A stretch of DNA of 64,000 bases from Branchiostoma floridae (taxonomy: Eukaryota > Chordata > Leptocardii > Amphioxiformes > Branchiostomatidae), in NCBI RefSeq assembly GCF_000003815.2, contig NC_049991.1:14121779-14185778 (forward strand), written 5' to 3'. The position numbers were made by a program, and so were the translations under genes. Shown piece after piece: positions 24,901 to 35,800 of this stretch; the first letter of the stretch is position 1; the number at the start of each line of letters is the position of its first letter. The notes beneath the pieces were generated by a model, which worked only from the letters and a program-made list of their open reading frames with translations, searched no databases and was not told the DNA's origin.

Positions 24901-27900
24901 CAAGCTTTAGCACCTTAATATAGGAGGAAATATTGAGGTTAGTCACAGTAAAATTGTAATGTCTAGTATAGAAAGCATGAAGGAAGAAAAGCCTTCATCA
25001 TGTACAAATAAACTTCATAGTACAAATTATATTTACCTGCAAATTTTGACTTCAAATCATAGAACTGGAATATTTTATGAACAGCAAAAAAGTATATTGC
25101 CATGGTAACATACCTTACAATGTTCCCTGAAAATAGACAGCAATGTCTGCCTCATCTCCTGGTGACCTAGGGTGGGGTCAAGGTTCCTCACCTCAAGGTC
25201 AACCCCTTGTGGGTAGAACATCTCAGTGAAAGGGTGTGATTGGGGTTGTGGGGATGCATTTCTCTGCAGGGGTGCACTGTACAGCATGGGGTAGACTGGG
25301 GAGGCACTGCGGGGCCGGGGTGGAAGGGACAGGGGCAAGTCCTGTGTCCCGTGATCAAATCTTGGACCAACGGATCTGGAAAAAGGGAAAAAAATCCAGT
25401 CATGTTGCTTCCATATGCAATAATGTAGCAACAGATTTCTATTGGTCTTGGTAAAGTATTTGTTTTCAATGCAAACTTACATGAGATCTGTATCTCTGTT
25501 AGTTACATCTTATCTGACCCTTACCTCCCTCATTACCTCAATGAAAAGCAGCCTGCGGGTCAGTTTGAGCTTCTCATGAATAAATACATAAATAAACAAA
25601 ACAAAACAAAAAAACAAATATGAGGCTTTTTGACAGAAGCTTCATTACAAAAGTAGAAAAGCTACCAAAGCGTGCTGTTCAAGATCTTCTGAACCTCAAA
25701 ACCTCTGCTTACCTCCTGAACTTGGCGCTCCTGTTGAAGTGTGACGTGACATCCTGTCTGGGTCTGAAATACTCCAGTCCCCTGTCCTGCAGCCATGAGG
25801 GCAGCACGTCTGTGTAGGACCCGTTCCCTGTTGGCTCTCCACCGCTACTGTCTTTCCTTCCCTCACTCCTGTGATCTCCTTCAGAGTGGTTCAGTCTCTC
25901 CATCCCTCTTGGTCTGTCGCGGCTCTGTCTTGTGTCCGGTGGTTGCGGATGTCTTGGCAGCTGTTTTAAGAAGCTAGGCGGCTGGCTATACCTTTCGGGG
26001 TCGCTTGTGGTTGAATGTTCAGAATCACTTTTGCTTTCCGTCTGTAGTTGTAGAAAAGGTACACGTGTCAGAATGCTATGTTTCATCTACACACGTCTGT
26101 TTACTGAATCATTCACAATAAAAATATGAACACAAAATGCTTTAGAACTGCAAAAGAAAGACAAAAATGCCTGAATGTGAGCCTTCAAGTACCTTTTCAA
26201 TCCTGCCCATAGGTGGAGATGGTTCATTCCCTCTACTGTTGCTTCTATGGCGCGCTCTACGTGTGGGGGACTTGTTCTCTTCTTTCTGTTTGGATGCGAG
26301 CGCGACTGTAATCTTACTGCCGAAGACATCCTCCTTCTCCATCCTCTTCTTAGCTCTTTAGACATAAAGAAGCATGTATGTCAACAAATATCAAAATTAT
26401 TTTGATAGACTTTATAAAAACACTTTCAACAATGGTTAAAATGTGTGACTTTCTCTTTTATCCTCAAAGATAAGTGCTATCACAATATTCCGTACTGTAA
26501 GTCTTGAATGTTCCCATTTGTTTTAGTTTAACGGTGATCTCCCCAACATGGATTCATGACACCGCAAATATGCCTTTGCAATGCATCACTACTTTACAAC
26601 AGAATTTCTACAGCTACTAACTTTAAAACACACAGCGAAACCTCCATCTTCTTCTCTCACGAAACTGTGAAAATGAAGGAATTTTGCAATACCTGTTGGC
26701 ACTCTCAGTGTTTGGGAAGCGAATGAGAGCTGACGTCCCGGACACGTGTAGGACCCGCCCACCACAATTGTCCGACAGCTGCTTCAGCCGGTTGCGAATC
26801 TGGTTGCTGTCTCGACCAATGGGCAAGTGGCTGACCAGCAGGTCTGTTAGCTCCATAGCTGCCTATAAAAGTCAACACAAATTTAAGTGTTTTTTAGAGA
26901 GATCTTAGGAATCCTTTTTTTTCCAGGAAAAAGAGCCATGCTGCTTTTCAGCATGATTATCTGAAAATAATTTATCAGGTTGGTAGAGCATAAGATATTG
27001 AAGATCCTTTCACACAACCATTAAAATTTCACCTATTTATGTAGTCTCAATGTCTATCAGACATCTTCCTCAGAACTTCTGACTTGAGTGCTGAAAGATG
27101 TCTTATATTATAGGCATTGAAACAATTGTAAGTGAGACTTAACTGGCTGTATGAAAGATAACTCCAATATCCAGCATGATTTTCTACACTTAGCCAGCAG
27201 GAGCAACAGAAATTCAGAATAGATGCAAGCAAAACAATGTTACTTAGAATTCGATGCTTCTTTACCTTACTAGGTGATCTGAAAGGGAGATCTCGGACAA
27301 AGTCGTCGTAGCAGACGGCATGGTGTGCGTGGTGCAGCAGCGCCTCCTGTGCGTGCCGCGTGTGCAGCAGAATGATGCGGAACTTGTGCCGGTGTCTCAG
27401 GTCGGACAACTCAGAGGCGAAATTTACATCCCCTATTTAAAGAAAATGAACATGCATTAAAAAAAATAAACAATTATTTTTAGTTAAAAAAACAAATTGA
27501 AGCATTCATTTCTGAGCTAAAATATCTAAGAAAGACAACAAATATCTAATATCTTGAAGTTATTATAGTACCCTGTATCAACTTACCTGAAACCAGTACA
27601 ACAGTGGCAGGCTTGGTGTAGGTGTCTGCAAACCTGCGTATGCTCTGTCTTAACTTGTCATCAGCTGCATTCTTGGCTGTGGCATTGATGTGTACTACTG
27701 TTACCTGAAGTGACAGAAGTATATGAGAGGAACACTATGCAGCCTCCTTAAGAGTACTTGTAGTATTGTCAAAAACTACAAGTACATAAGAGTGTCAACA
27801 CGACAATTGACTGCTTTATACATTTACTCCTGTACCATTGCGTGAATGTGCATCAGTCTGGTGTAAATAAGGTTTCAGACAGATGGTAATAGGTCTACCT

Positions 27901-30794
27901 TCTGAGTCTAACTCATATTCATGCCAGGTTGCACTCTTGCGAGAGCAGATTTTGCAATGGTGCCAGAGACAGGACAAGGAATCCATTTCTAAATGTTGCG
28001 TCAACAGGGCTAAGAACTTGTCAATAGATTTGCTTGTAAAAGCATCAAGTTCAAAACAAACTACTTCTGTCCTGACCTGTGCATTGTTTAGCTCCTGTAT
28101 GACCTCCCTGCTCTCCTTACTGATGTCACACACACACATGAACTCTGCCTCCTTGTGTCCAGCGAAGAAGTCTGTGCGGATCTTCTGCACGATGCCCATG
28201 GCTGTCTTCCCACTGGGCACCTGGCAGTTCTCGATGTCCCAGAACACTCCGATAGGAGGCAGGGTGTCAGGCTGGGAGGGGGAGGACACTGAGTCTGGCA
28301 GCTGGGCAACTTGATCTGTAAGGTAAAAACAAGAGGATTTTTTAAATAATACAGATACCTTCTCATATGACTCTTATAATATTATATTTTCCAATGTCCA
28401 GATAAGGAATCAAAATGTTTTCCAATGTCCAGACAAGCAACCAAGAAAACTTTCAGACAAAAGCACGCTATCAGATATATTTCTTCGTAGTCATCACTAA
28501 CAATATGTTTAACAATGTATGCAAAATACTTACATTACAACAGTGTGTGTAACAATGGTTTGCATCCTGTGGCCCTTTTATTCTTCTCTATGTAAACCTT
28601 GTCTTGCTATCAAACAAACCTCCTTGCTCAGTGAGACAGCAGTGAAACCAACACTATATACATAATCATAATACCCTACTTTTGATTTAAGTATTAACTT
28701 CACTACCTAAAAATGTATTGTGGCATCCATTGCCCTACCTGCTGGCTGTTGACTATGGACAGGAGGAGTTCTAAGAACAGTGGAGTTCTCTGAGCTACCT
28801 TCCAGGCTAGATGTCTGCTTTCCGAAATGAGGCATGGGGGGCTGGACAAAGGGAAGTGTTCCTCTCACACCATCTGTACCTGGGTGTTTTCATTAGATTA
28901 AGTGGTTAGAACTTAGATCATTAAAAAATACTGAATGAATTATTTCCCTCAAATCAATGATTAGAAAAAGAATACTGAGTGTTTATGAATATCGTCAACG
29001 ATGTTGGTACTAAGATTGTCAGAATTATTCTACTACTAACATCTGATAATGGGGAGGATGCTTGACATCACTTCTTTATGCCTGAACTGCCATTCCAATT
29101 TCTATGTATGGCACCCAAGTGTATTACTAAAATAAAGCTTTGTGTCATAGCCAACAAACCTGTGCTGCCCCCCGAGGTTGTGTAATTGTGATGCAGGCAC
29201 CGAGAGGGGCTCTGGTGTTGGTTTCTCGGCCTGCGTTGCGGTGATGTCGGAAGGTGTGAGGCGGTCGTGGATCTCTGTAGAACTTGTAGCAGCTGTTCCT
29301 GAACAGACGAGACAGTTGCTGCCGGTGGCGGCGCGGCGCAGTGAGCACACGGCGTGCTGCCGAGGTTGTGAAGCCATGCCAAGCCCTCCTGCCCTGGTAC
29401 ATGGGGCAAGTAGCTATGACTGGGACTTCCCACATGGAAAGCTGGGTCTGTGTGGACTAGGCCCGGGTGCGGGTGATATGGAATGTTTGGAGGAGCGGTC
29501 GGTACTGGCAGACTAGGCTGGTAGTGGGATGTTGGAGGATAAGTCGGGTGGGAGTGGGGACACCTCTGCCCGAGCGCAGCACAGGGGTAATCCAAGCTAG
29601 GAGAGCACAAAGAGCAAGGAACGGCATTGCTGGGGAGACTGTTGCCTGGGTGTTGCTGGGTCATGTCGTGCCAGGGGGAGGGGGGCAGGGGATAGCGGGA
29701 GCTACCAAAGTGGACAGGAGGGGGCAGGGTACTGCAACCGGTGCAGCAGCTAGTATTGCACTGTGGAAAGACAGAAACTCATTGTCAGATACATTCATGA
29801 AATGACCAACACTCATTTGTTTACACTTAGCTGACTATTTGGACAGGGTACTTACTGGTTATACAGACAGTATGTCCTTGAATGACTGTGTTCCATTGAT
29901 ACATGACAGATTAAGACAGACCATAATTCATTACTTAAATTAATAAATAAATAAATAATAAGACAGACCATAATTCATTACTTAAATTAATAAATAAATA
30001 AATAATAATAAACAAATAATTCATTGTGTTGCTGGCTCAGGTTCAAGAAATGTCCCTCTCCTGAATTTCTTGCCTTCACCCTTTCCTTCCTTTCCTAGTA
30101 GTTTAATTGAACAGCCCCTGAACTACTTTTACTTTTAGAAGGACATTTTCATTTCATACTCAGTCATAGCATATGAGGCAAGCAGAGGTTGATTAGGAAA
30201 ATTTTAACCTTCTTCTCATTTGCCAGAAGAAGAGTTCTAGAGGTGCTTTTTTTACTGGAGCAATACTCCTACCAAACCAAATAACTCTAATGGCTTTTCT
30301 CTAGAAAACAGGGCATATCAGAGAACACAATATTTTTCAAAGTCAACCTCTGCTTTGGAAATACCTCTTATCTTAGCCACTACAGCAGGATCTCTGGGCT
30401 CTTTTTTGTTGTTTGGAGGCTCATAATACTAGATACTTCTGCTGGCTGTTCCTTGTTGTACTAGGTCGCTTGTGTGGTATGGGCCAGCTGCACAAGCCCT
30501 TGCAACAGTACAAAAGTTGAAACGGCCAGCAAAATTGTATTATGAGCCCCGGAAAACAACAAAAAAAGAGCCTAGAAAGCCAGCTGTGGAGGCGACTCTT
30601 ACCTGTGCACAGCTAGACAGATGCTGCAGTGAGATGTGGGTGAGGACTGCCTCCTTGTCCAGAAAGCAGGCATCACAGCTGGGGAAGATGCACTTGTATA
30701 CCACAGGGGGGTCAGCGGCAGTGGTGGTGGCAGCACCAGGGGGGGCAGAGGTGTGGGAGGGGCCCTCGCTACTCCGCAGGGGGGTCTGGCTCAT
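13442..30794 (-). CDS. MARF1: MARF1 (meiosis regulator and mRNA stability factor 1), complete, 27 coding exons
   Basis: An endoribonuclease with RNA-binding modules that degrades transcripts in germ cells and P-body-like granules. The exons chain in phase from the ATG at 30,794 to the TAG at 13,442, about 1,798 residues (human about 1,740). Domain order is as in vertebrates: C2H2 finger, low-complexity Pro/His region, NYN nuclease, RRM1, RRM2, eight LOTUS repeats, Ser/Pro tail. Diagnostic stretches are [91 protein letters not shown] and the end [10 protein letters not shown]. The exons also imply a one-base excess in the NYN exon (see the separate entry). The gene is divergent from NDE1, as in human. 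The ATG is the first in an exon whose AG acceptor lies 2 bases upstream, so a non-coding 5' exon is expected. Confidence 0.96.
14585..14672 (-). mobile_element. decayed tRNA-derived SINE fragment
   Basis: On the minus strand there is an A-box-like tggcagagttggtagtg (14,641-14,657), then 30 bases on ggttgtgagtctgatcccc (14,602-14,620), which resembles a mutated B box (gagttcgatcc). No stems of a true tRNA are preserved. It lies in the MARF1 intron between exons 25 and 26. Confidence 0.45.
14774..14989. mobile_element. MITE, ttacagtaaatgc family
   Basis: The ends gttacagtaaatgc (from 14,774) and gcatgtacagtaac (to 14,989) are inverted. The interior has several gtggtttta / taaaaccac and accgcgaa blocks in opposing orientation. 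It shares these blocks with the copies at 23,980, 40,091 and 62,270. No coding capacity. Confidence 0.7.
16370..23876 (-). CDS. MARF1: MARF1 coding exons 13-23: eight-LOTUS block
   Basis: Exons 23,876-23,613; 23,219-22,927; 22,441-22,215; 21,812-21,582; 20,152-20,107; 19,836-19,634; 19,016-18,789; 18,215-18,084; 17,707-17,612; 17,109-16,894; 16,430-16,370. LOTUS repeats are small winged-helix folds that bind helicases or G-rich RNA. Repeats 3 and 5 carry the clearest signature, [14 protein letters not shown] and [14 protein letters not shown], followed by DYGFTKL or DYGFSKL. Repeat 4 has [10 protein letters not shown], repeat 6 [16 protein letters not shown], repeat 7 [10 protein letters not shown] and repeat 8 [17 protein letters not shown]. 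Repeat 1 is followed by an unusual run of Ser/Thr then seven Glu. All junctions are in phase. Confidence 0.93.
17140..17305 (+). mobile_element. 3' end of a non-LTR retrotransposon (tail fragment)
   Basis: gtcacttgaggcgaaataaa followed by (cattcatt)n resembles the 3' terminus of L2/CR1-like elements, which end in short tandem ATTC-type repeats. No reverse-transcriptase frame is present. It lies in a MARF1 intron. Confidence 0.4.
19349..19563. mobile_element. piggyBac-like MITE (TTAA-flanked), 207 bp
   Basis: TTAA at 19,349-19,352 and 19,560-19,563 bounds a 207-bp element with a 14-bp inverted repeat, ccctTAAACTGCCA (19,353-) and tggcagtttaaggg (-19,559). Two cggatatatc motifs lie inside. A TTAA duplication with CCC ends is the piggyBac hallmark. 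It lies in the MARF1 intron between exons 18 and 19. Confidence 0.85.
20495..21436. mobile_element. piggyBac-like non-autonomous element (TTAA-flanked), 934 bp
   Basis: TTAA at 20,495-20,498 and 21,433-21,436. The outer inverted repeat is ccctcatccgaccg / cggtcggatgaggg. A 25-bp palindromic block, atggggtcatttttgacccc and its inverse, recurs near both ends (20,514-20,533, 20,693-20,713, 21,370-21,390). The interior is AT-rich and has no transposase frame. It is inserted in the MARF1 intron between exons 16 and 17. Confidence 0.9.
23980..24185. mobile_element. MITE, ctgtaaatgca family
   Basis: Terminal ctgtaaatgca (23,980-23,990) and tgcatttacag (24,175-24,185) are perfect inverse copies. The interior carries gtggttttaagttcgcg and caccatgca blocks shared with the 62,270 copy. 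The right flank is TA; the left TA is altered. It lies in the MARF1 intron between exons 12 and 13. Confidence 0.8.
24300..26862 (-). CDS. MARF1: MARF1 coding exons 7-12: RRM1, linker, RRM2, start of LOTUS 1
   Basis: Exons 26,862-26,693 and 26,355-26,193 carry RRM1 ([50 protein letters not shown]). Exon 26,041-25,713 and most of 25,375-25,114 form a charged, Ser/Pro-rich linker. The end of 25,375-25,114 plus 24,913-24,818 and 24,460-24,300 make RRM2 ([44 protein letters not shown]), then enter the first LOTUS repeat ([13 protein letters not shown]). These are probable RNA-binding and protein-binding modules, in the vertebrate order. Confidence 0.92.
24515..24705. mobile_element. old, decayed relative of the ctgtaaatgca MITE family
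   Basis: Keeps gtggttacatgtccatgg, cttaaaaccacc, agctaccatgaacactcc and aaatcaccacaaatttaaag in the family's order, but the ends are not clean. It lies within the MARF1 intron between exons 11 and 12. Confidence 0.4.
27266..28315 (-). CDS. MARF1: MARF1 coding exons 4-6: NYN endonuclease domain
   Basis: Exons 28,315-28,077, 27,704-27,587 and 27,433-27,266. Together they encode the PIN-like NYN fold: FWDIENC (first acidic residue), [27 protein letters not shown] and GDVNF (later acidic residues), then [15 protein letters not shown] and [16 protein letters not shown]. Family knowledge: the conserved aspartates bind metal for RNA cleavage. In the third exon the GDVNF codons are followed by one extra T relative to the frame that continues into [10 protein letters not shown]. 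Confidence 0.93.
27418..27426 (-). other. MARF1: one-base frameshift in the MARF1 NYN exon
   Basis: Minus-strand text after the acceptor reads GGG GAT GTA AAT TTT CGC C, where the conserved protein (V-N-F-A) needs AAT TTC GCC. The plus strand shows gcgaaaattt with four A. The upstream exon fixes the frame before it and 160 downstream bases fix the frame after it, so one extra base is present. It lies at a homopolymer edge and may be an assembly or sequencing error. Confidence 0.85.
28739..29760 (-). CDS. MARF1: MARF1 coding exons 2-3: Cys/His/Pro-rich linker
   Basis: Exon 29,760-29,160 (601 nt) and exon 28,879-28,739 (141 nt), residues 65-311. Composition is rich in Pro, His, Ser and Cys, with pairs such as [15 protein letters not shown] and CAHCAAP that could bind metal but do not form a classical finger. 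It is probably disordered. The vertebrate counterpart is also a poorly conserved proline-rich region. Confidence 0.8.
29912..30008. repeat. direct tandem duplication of about 50 bp with TAAA runs
   Basis: aagacagaccataattcatt followed by acttaaattaataaataaat occurs twice back to back, just upstream of MARF1 coding exon 2. Confidence 0.85.
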
Positions 30795-30796
30795 CA
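30603..30796 (-). CDS. MARF1: MARF1 coding exon 1: C2H2 zinc finger
   Basis: Residues 1-64. The finger reads CIFPSC...HISLQH with spacing C-x4-C-x12-H-x4-H, after a Ser/Pro/Thr-rich start. The exon ends in phase 0 at donor CACAG/GTAAGA. In the intron just downstream, 30,400-30,560, lies an unspliced AT-rich stretch. Confidence 0.85.
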
Positions 30797-31865
30797 CTGG
30801 TGGAACACACTCATACTACCCACCCTTTGACATTCCTAGGGCACTGGGGGGAGGAATAACATGATCGTGTTTCAAAGTGGAACTACAGACCAAGTTCAGT
30901 TATATAGGCAATGTTACAGTTGACAGTGAGAAAACAGTCTGTAAGCCAATATGCCAGATCAAGGTTTGGACTGCCCATGCCCAGTGTGATGCACTTCCAC
31001 TTCCAGGTAACATGTCACAGGTGAGGGACCCTGACTGAAACATGTCTGGACATGAGTACAGCATGGTCAAGATTGAAACGTTTACAAGTTAGGGACCTTC
31101 TAATTGTCATCACACTTATGCAGTTTAAAAAGCAATTTGGCTTATTGCATACATTTTGCTCATGCACTGCTGTAGGGATCGACCAAGGGAACGATTTTAT
31201 AAAGGATTTATAGATTAAAGAATCCTGTAAAAATCTAGGCCCTAAACAAGTTGTAGAGCTGCATGTACAACGTTTAAACTGAAGTGGATATGATAAATTT
31301 TAAGTTATTTATTATTGTTATAAAACATCTATTTCTGACCAAATACATTGCGTTTCAGTGACAATCTGTCTAAGACTTGATTATACTAACACTTAAACAG
31401 TAATTAAGTGTTTGAACCATCCATGAGAGGTAAGCAAGGCCAGACTTTGCGAACAAAAACATTGGAAGGACATTGCATAAAAACAGCGGGAGCTTGTGTA
31501 ACATATCTCACTCAGGGGAGTTCACGTTTGATGTCGCTTGTGTAACAAATGCATTTACATTCAAAGGGCTTTAGGGTATTTTTCTTCAAATGTGCAGATG
31601 CAACTGGCTGTACACTGTATCTTTAACACAAGGGGTGTTGAGCAGGAAGGTCTAAAAGAAGGTTGCAAACGTTTATCTGAGGTGACCCGTTATCAAAGAA
31701 TGTCTGACGAACAGCACGTTCTGTCTGTCTCTCGTTACACCCCGCCATAACTTACTAAAATTAAACCGTAAACAAAGCACACAGTTTAGTTTAACCCTCA
31801 CTTTTACGTTTTGACTCGTGTATAGAAGATGCAGGAGAATTCCTGAAGGTGTTAATGTTTCTTAC

Positions 31866-32225
31866 CTACAAAATAAATGGGAAAATGCTGCACTCTCCAC
31901 TAGTCCATCGTGCGCTGCTGCAGGCGCGGGGACCGCAATGCCACTGCCGCAAAATGGCACAACTATTTTGGCTGTTCTATTTACTGGCACACCCTTTGCA
32001 AAACAATTTTATATTCGATACTTTGAAAAAAAGAAGTTCAATTATAGAGTTCAATTAAGCAGTATATGTGTTTTAAAAGCATCTTTATAAGAACCTTTTG
32101 TAATCATGAAATAATTTACATCTCATAAGGAAGTTTTATATCAAATATAATTGTTAGGTGTGGGAGCTACCTTGTTATTTTCAATAGCAAATCATTCGAT
32201 TTTGCTGGATATTCTGAAGGCCAGT
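31866..32225 (-). other. MARF1: probable 5' non-coding exon of MARF1
   Basis: A minus-strand donor (GTAG then GTAAGA) ends an exon at 31,866 and can join the acceptor at 30,797-30,798. The 5' boundary is not visible. The interval between this exon and the NDE1 start codon is under 1 kb. Confidence 0.4.
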
Positions 32226-32561
32226 TTATATAGCCATCGCTTGTGTTCCATCGAAAGTAATGTTTTCCTTTGTAAGATCATAGATATTTGTTGCAGGTGA
32301 CGAAAATATAAACTTGTCCGCATCTGTCAGTTGACAGTTGTCAAGTGGTGTCGTAAAATTGAGAAGTTGTCTCTCTTGCGGCAGGTCATCTTGGGTCGGG
32401 TTTGACGGCGTAATGATATTCTGATAAACGGTCGCAGTTGTCCCGAAATAGTTCATTACACCGTTTCGAGGTATGTCAGCACTTAGGCGCCACATTGGCT
32501 GAAATTGAACATTTCTAGTTCTCACAAGTACACACAAGTTCAAAATTTGACATTTCTGCAT
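32226..32561 (-). CDS. unidentified 111-codon open frame in the MARF1-NDE1 promoter interval
   Basis: From the ATG at 32,561 to the TAA at 32,226 without interruption. The product is non-repetitive, with PMWRLSADIPRNGVMNYF, ITPSNPTQDDLPQERQLLNF and LTKENITFDGTQAMAI. I do not recognise it. An AG acceptor-like site sits before MWRLS, so the true coding part could start there. It could be an upstream open frame in a MARF1 leader, a first exon of an alternative transcript, a small independent gene, or chance. Its amino-acid composition looks protein-like, but no domain is visible. Confidence 0.3.
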   Translation of the reverse strand: MQKCQILNLCVLVRTRNVQFQPMWRLSADIPRNGVMNYFGTTATVYQNIITPSNPTQDDLPQERQLLNFTTPLDNCQLTDADKFIFSSPATNIYDLTKENITFDGTQAMAI

Positions 32562-32850
32562 GAGGTGGATCAATCTGTGAAAAGAATTTCAACACACACG
32601 TCACCAAGTTGCGAATGGATACAGGAGTAAAGGGGCGCGGAAACCAGGAAGGGGAACCGGAGGTTTGGCTGTGGCGAAGGGCGTTTGAATTTTCAGACTT
32701 TGAAAATTTGGCCGGCCGGAGATTCTACGGGAAGTTCGTGACGCACTGTTTTTGCCGCCCAAGGAGAAGGGGAAGTATTCTTGAAGCTATTCTGAGGAAA
32801 TTGCCTGACATTTGGGCGTCCTAAGACGTTTATTCCTTCTCGTGGAAATC
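32226..32850. promoter_or_regulatory. divergent promoter region of MARF1 and NDE1
   Basis: The two genes are transcribed away from this interval. The part near 32,620-32,830 is GC-rich (ggggcgcgg, ggccggccgg), with no TATA box at a sensible distance, as in CpG-type bidirectional promoters. The human pair has the same head-to-head arrangement. Confidence 0.5.
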
Positions 32851-35800
32851 ATGGACGACGAGGAGGTACCGACTTTCTCGAGTCCAGAGGCAGAGATCAA
32901 GTACTGGAAAGACCTAGCGTTGGAATTAAGACAAAGGTAACCTGGAAACGCTTGTCTTTCTATACATATGCATCTGGGGTACATTTTGAAAGAACTGTCT
33001 TCCTGCTGGTAGTCTACGTTTTGCTGTTTGGTGGGCTACTTGTCTAAGTTGACGATGTAGATGTGGGTGGGGGGCTGGGACAGTTTAAAAATCCCTCATC
33101 ACGAGGCACAACGACATGACATCACGATTAAAAGTCGCCTCAACTAACTTAGGAAAACATTCCAAGCTTCTCCCCCAAATTATGTGGTTGCTCAGATTGT
33201 AATTTCAAGCAGGACAAAGATCTTCTGGAACACGATGAAAGAGAGCAAAGTGACAAATTTTGAGGATGACAAGCTTTTTTGGTCATGCACTATGATGCAG
33301 ACGACTTTTTTAGTGACGCAGGTAAACACAGCAACAACACCTGTAATGTAGGTATAAATACACTTAATTGCACCTTCCTTGTTATAATGGTAATCCAGTA
33401 ATACCACATGATCAGTTAGCTCCATGGTGTGGCAAGTGGTGTGAATAACTGCTTTCAACTGGTGTGAAACTTCTGAATATCTATTTAGATGCATGTACAA
33501 GTAGTTTGATCAGATAAAAGTAGTGGAAACTGGAACAAACAATAAGAGTCTGGAGACAATGATGACAATAGAATGTGAAAACTGATTACAATAGAGTGTT
33601 GGATTGTCAGACAAATTAGGAATTTTTGCTTACAATGATTTACAAAATCATAAATATAATAACTTCCTTCTCTTTGTGTTGTTGATTTCTGTACAATGTA
33701 TAGATTATTGCTGTTGCCCAGCAATGTTTAGTTTCATGGACAGCATTGAGAGATAAACGTAGTATTGAGAGATGTTTTTCACCATTTTTGTGAAGGAAGC
33801 CCAAACATTACAGTTACAATACATAACATGGAATGGAACAGACTGAAGGAACAATACTCAGGCACTTCAGGTGTGACAAATGATTACCATTGGCTAGTAT
33901 TGGGCATTCAAGTATGGTCTTGAATCCATTTGTCTTCTTCCAGGATATCAACATGTTTATCATTTACATCTTGAAGATTTCAGATCAACTGAAATTGGAT
34001 AGGCCTGACCAGTGGTCATGTGTATTGCAGACTGTCAATGACTTTCTCCATGCCAAGAGTTTGTAATGTTTGTGATATATGATAAGCTAGTGATGTAATA
34101 CTCTAGTATTTGCACAATGATAACAGGCCTTGCTGCTCTGCCCACAGAATCTTGTGTAAATCTAGAAGTACGTCACACCTTATCCAGGCTTCCACTTCCA
34201 GGCAAAGAGAGACTGTATAAACGTATAAAAGAGTTATGTTTTGGTCATACCAAATTCCAAAGATACAAAAAACGGCTTATGCATATCATTATCACCCAAT
34301 AAATTCCCATAAAGTCAGTGACTTTGTACACAGGGGTTGGCATAGAAAAACTACTGATGTAGTCAACATACATCTAGCACAGTAGCAGTAGAACAAGCCA
34401 ACAATTGGTCCAATGTTGTGCTGCCAAAGTCAGCAGTGTACATAAGAGATCTCACTTAGTTGAACAAAGTCTTCTTCGTTACACAACCTTCTTTTAATTC
34501 TTCCGTAGACATTTCAGTGACTATCTGACACTTCCATGTCAAGTCATTACGTCACAATACAATAGATTAAGTTCAGTTTGCACTGAATCTGTATAGTTCA
34601 TATCGCACCGATAATGTTAGTATTGTTCATTTTGTACTGATGAAGGTGACAGATAGTCGCCAAAACTTCTACGGAAGAATTAAAAGAAGGTTGTGTAACG
34701 AAGAAGACTTTGTGCAATTGATCTACCAACCTGATGATACTATTTACGGAAGATCTGACGTAGTTATGTTTACTAGGTTTGGAGGAGTAACAACATGGGA
34801 TAAACAAGTACTGGCATGCACCCTATACTGAATTTAAAGTCTGCTGTTGACATTCTTTCTACCAAGGCTCTGCCACATGTTAATGTTTGGAGTGCTGTCC
34901 ATTACCCTGCCATAATAAACCAAGTACAGATGTGGAATGCCAAATGTTTGGGAAGGCACTTAGCAGTGGCAGTGGGGCTCACCTTTTTCTAAATCTAATC
35001 CTCAAAATCTATACTTAGATTAGAAGTCTGTGTCTTTGCATTGACAGTAGTAATACCATAGTGCAGAAGGACAGACTTTCATAATGGATAAGAGGTAATG
35101 TTATTTGGGAGTAATGGGGTTGGTAAACATTGGCAGCATTAGGCATTGAGGTCAATAAGGGCAGAGGCGGTGAACTCATCATGATGATAGTATCAAGTAC
35201 CCTATGGGGTCCCCACCCAAGGAGTAGGTGTCAAAGCTCATGTCTCAATAATAATATTGTCACATCAAACAGTAGGCAGCTAACCATGGTGGCAGGTGTG
35301 TAGATATTAGGGAGGGTATGTTGTTCTTATTGTGCTATTTGTAGAATATCACACACAAACACACAGGCATCAACACAACTCACTGTCTCAGTCAAGCATA
35401 CAAACATTGAAAACAGTTGGGGTAGTTAGCTGTTTTAGGCAAATCATTCAAACTATTCCACATTTGAATACCTATTTTGTGGTGGTATGCAGGCATGTGT
35501 GGTTAATGTGACCAGGTGGCTAGTGTAGGGGGTGAAGTTCCCCAGGGCTGCATACCTTGAAATCACCATTTAATGTTATTGGTTACATTTCAGTGCACCC
35601 CTGTTCCTTTGCACTAGTGACTATGGTGAATATATAGATGTACATTTTTGTATGCACGGTGCCACCCCTTTTTTATTGACGAAAAGCAAAAGTTAATCAC
35701 AGATTAACCACAGTAATCAGTTCATCTGCATAAGTGCACCAACTTGTGTTGTTTGTGTTTGGAAACATTACTGTGTGAACATAATGTGCTTGGTATTGTA

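Noticed and set aside
27816-28076. Extension of the NYN exon reading frame into [13 protein letters not shown]
   Set aside because: A strong GT donor (AATGCACAG/GTCAGG) ends the exon at 28,077, and the conserved continuation [12 protein letters not shown] is in the next exon.
29178-29805. Two plus-strand frames of 112 codons
   Set aside because: Antisense shadows of MARF1 coding exon 2.
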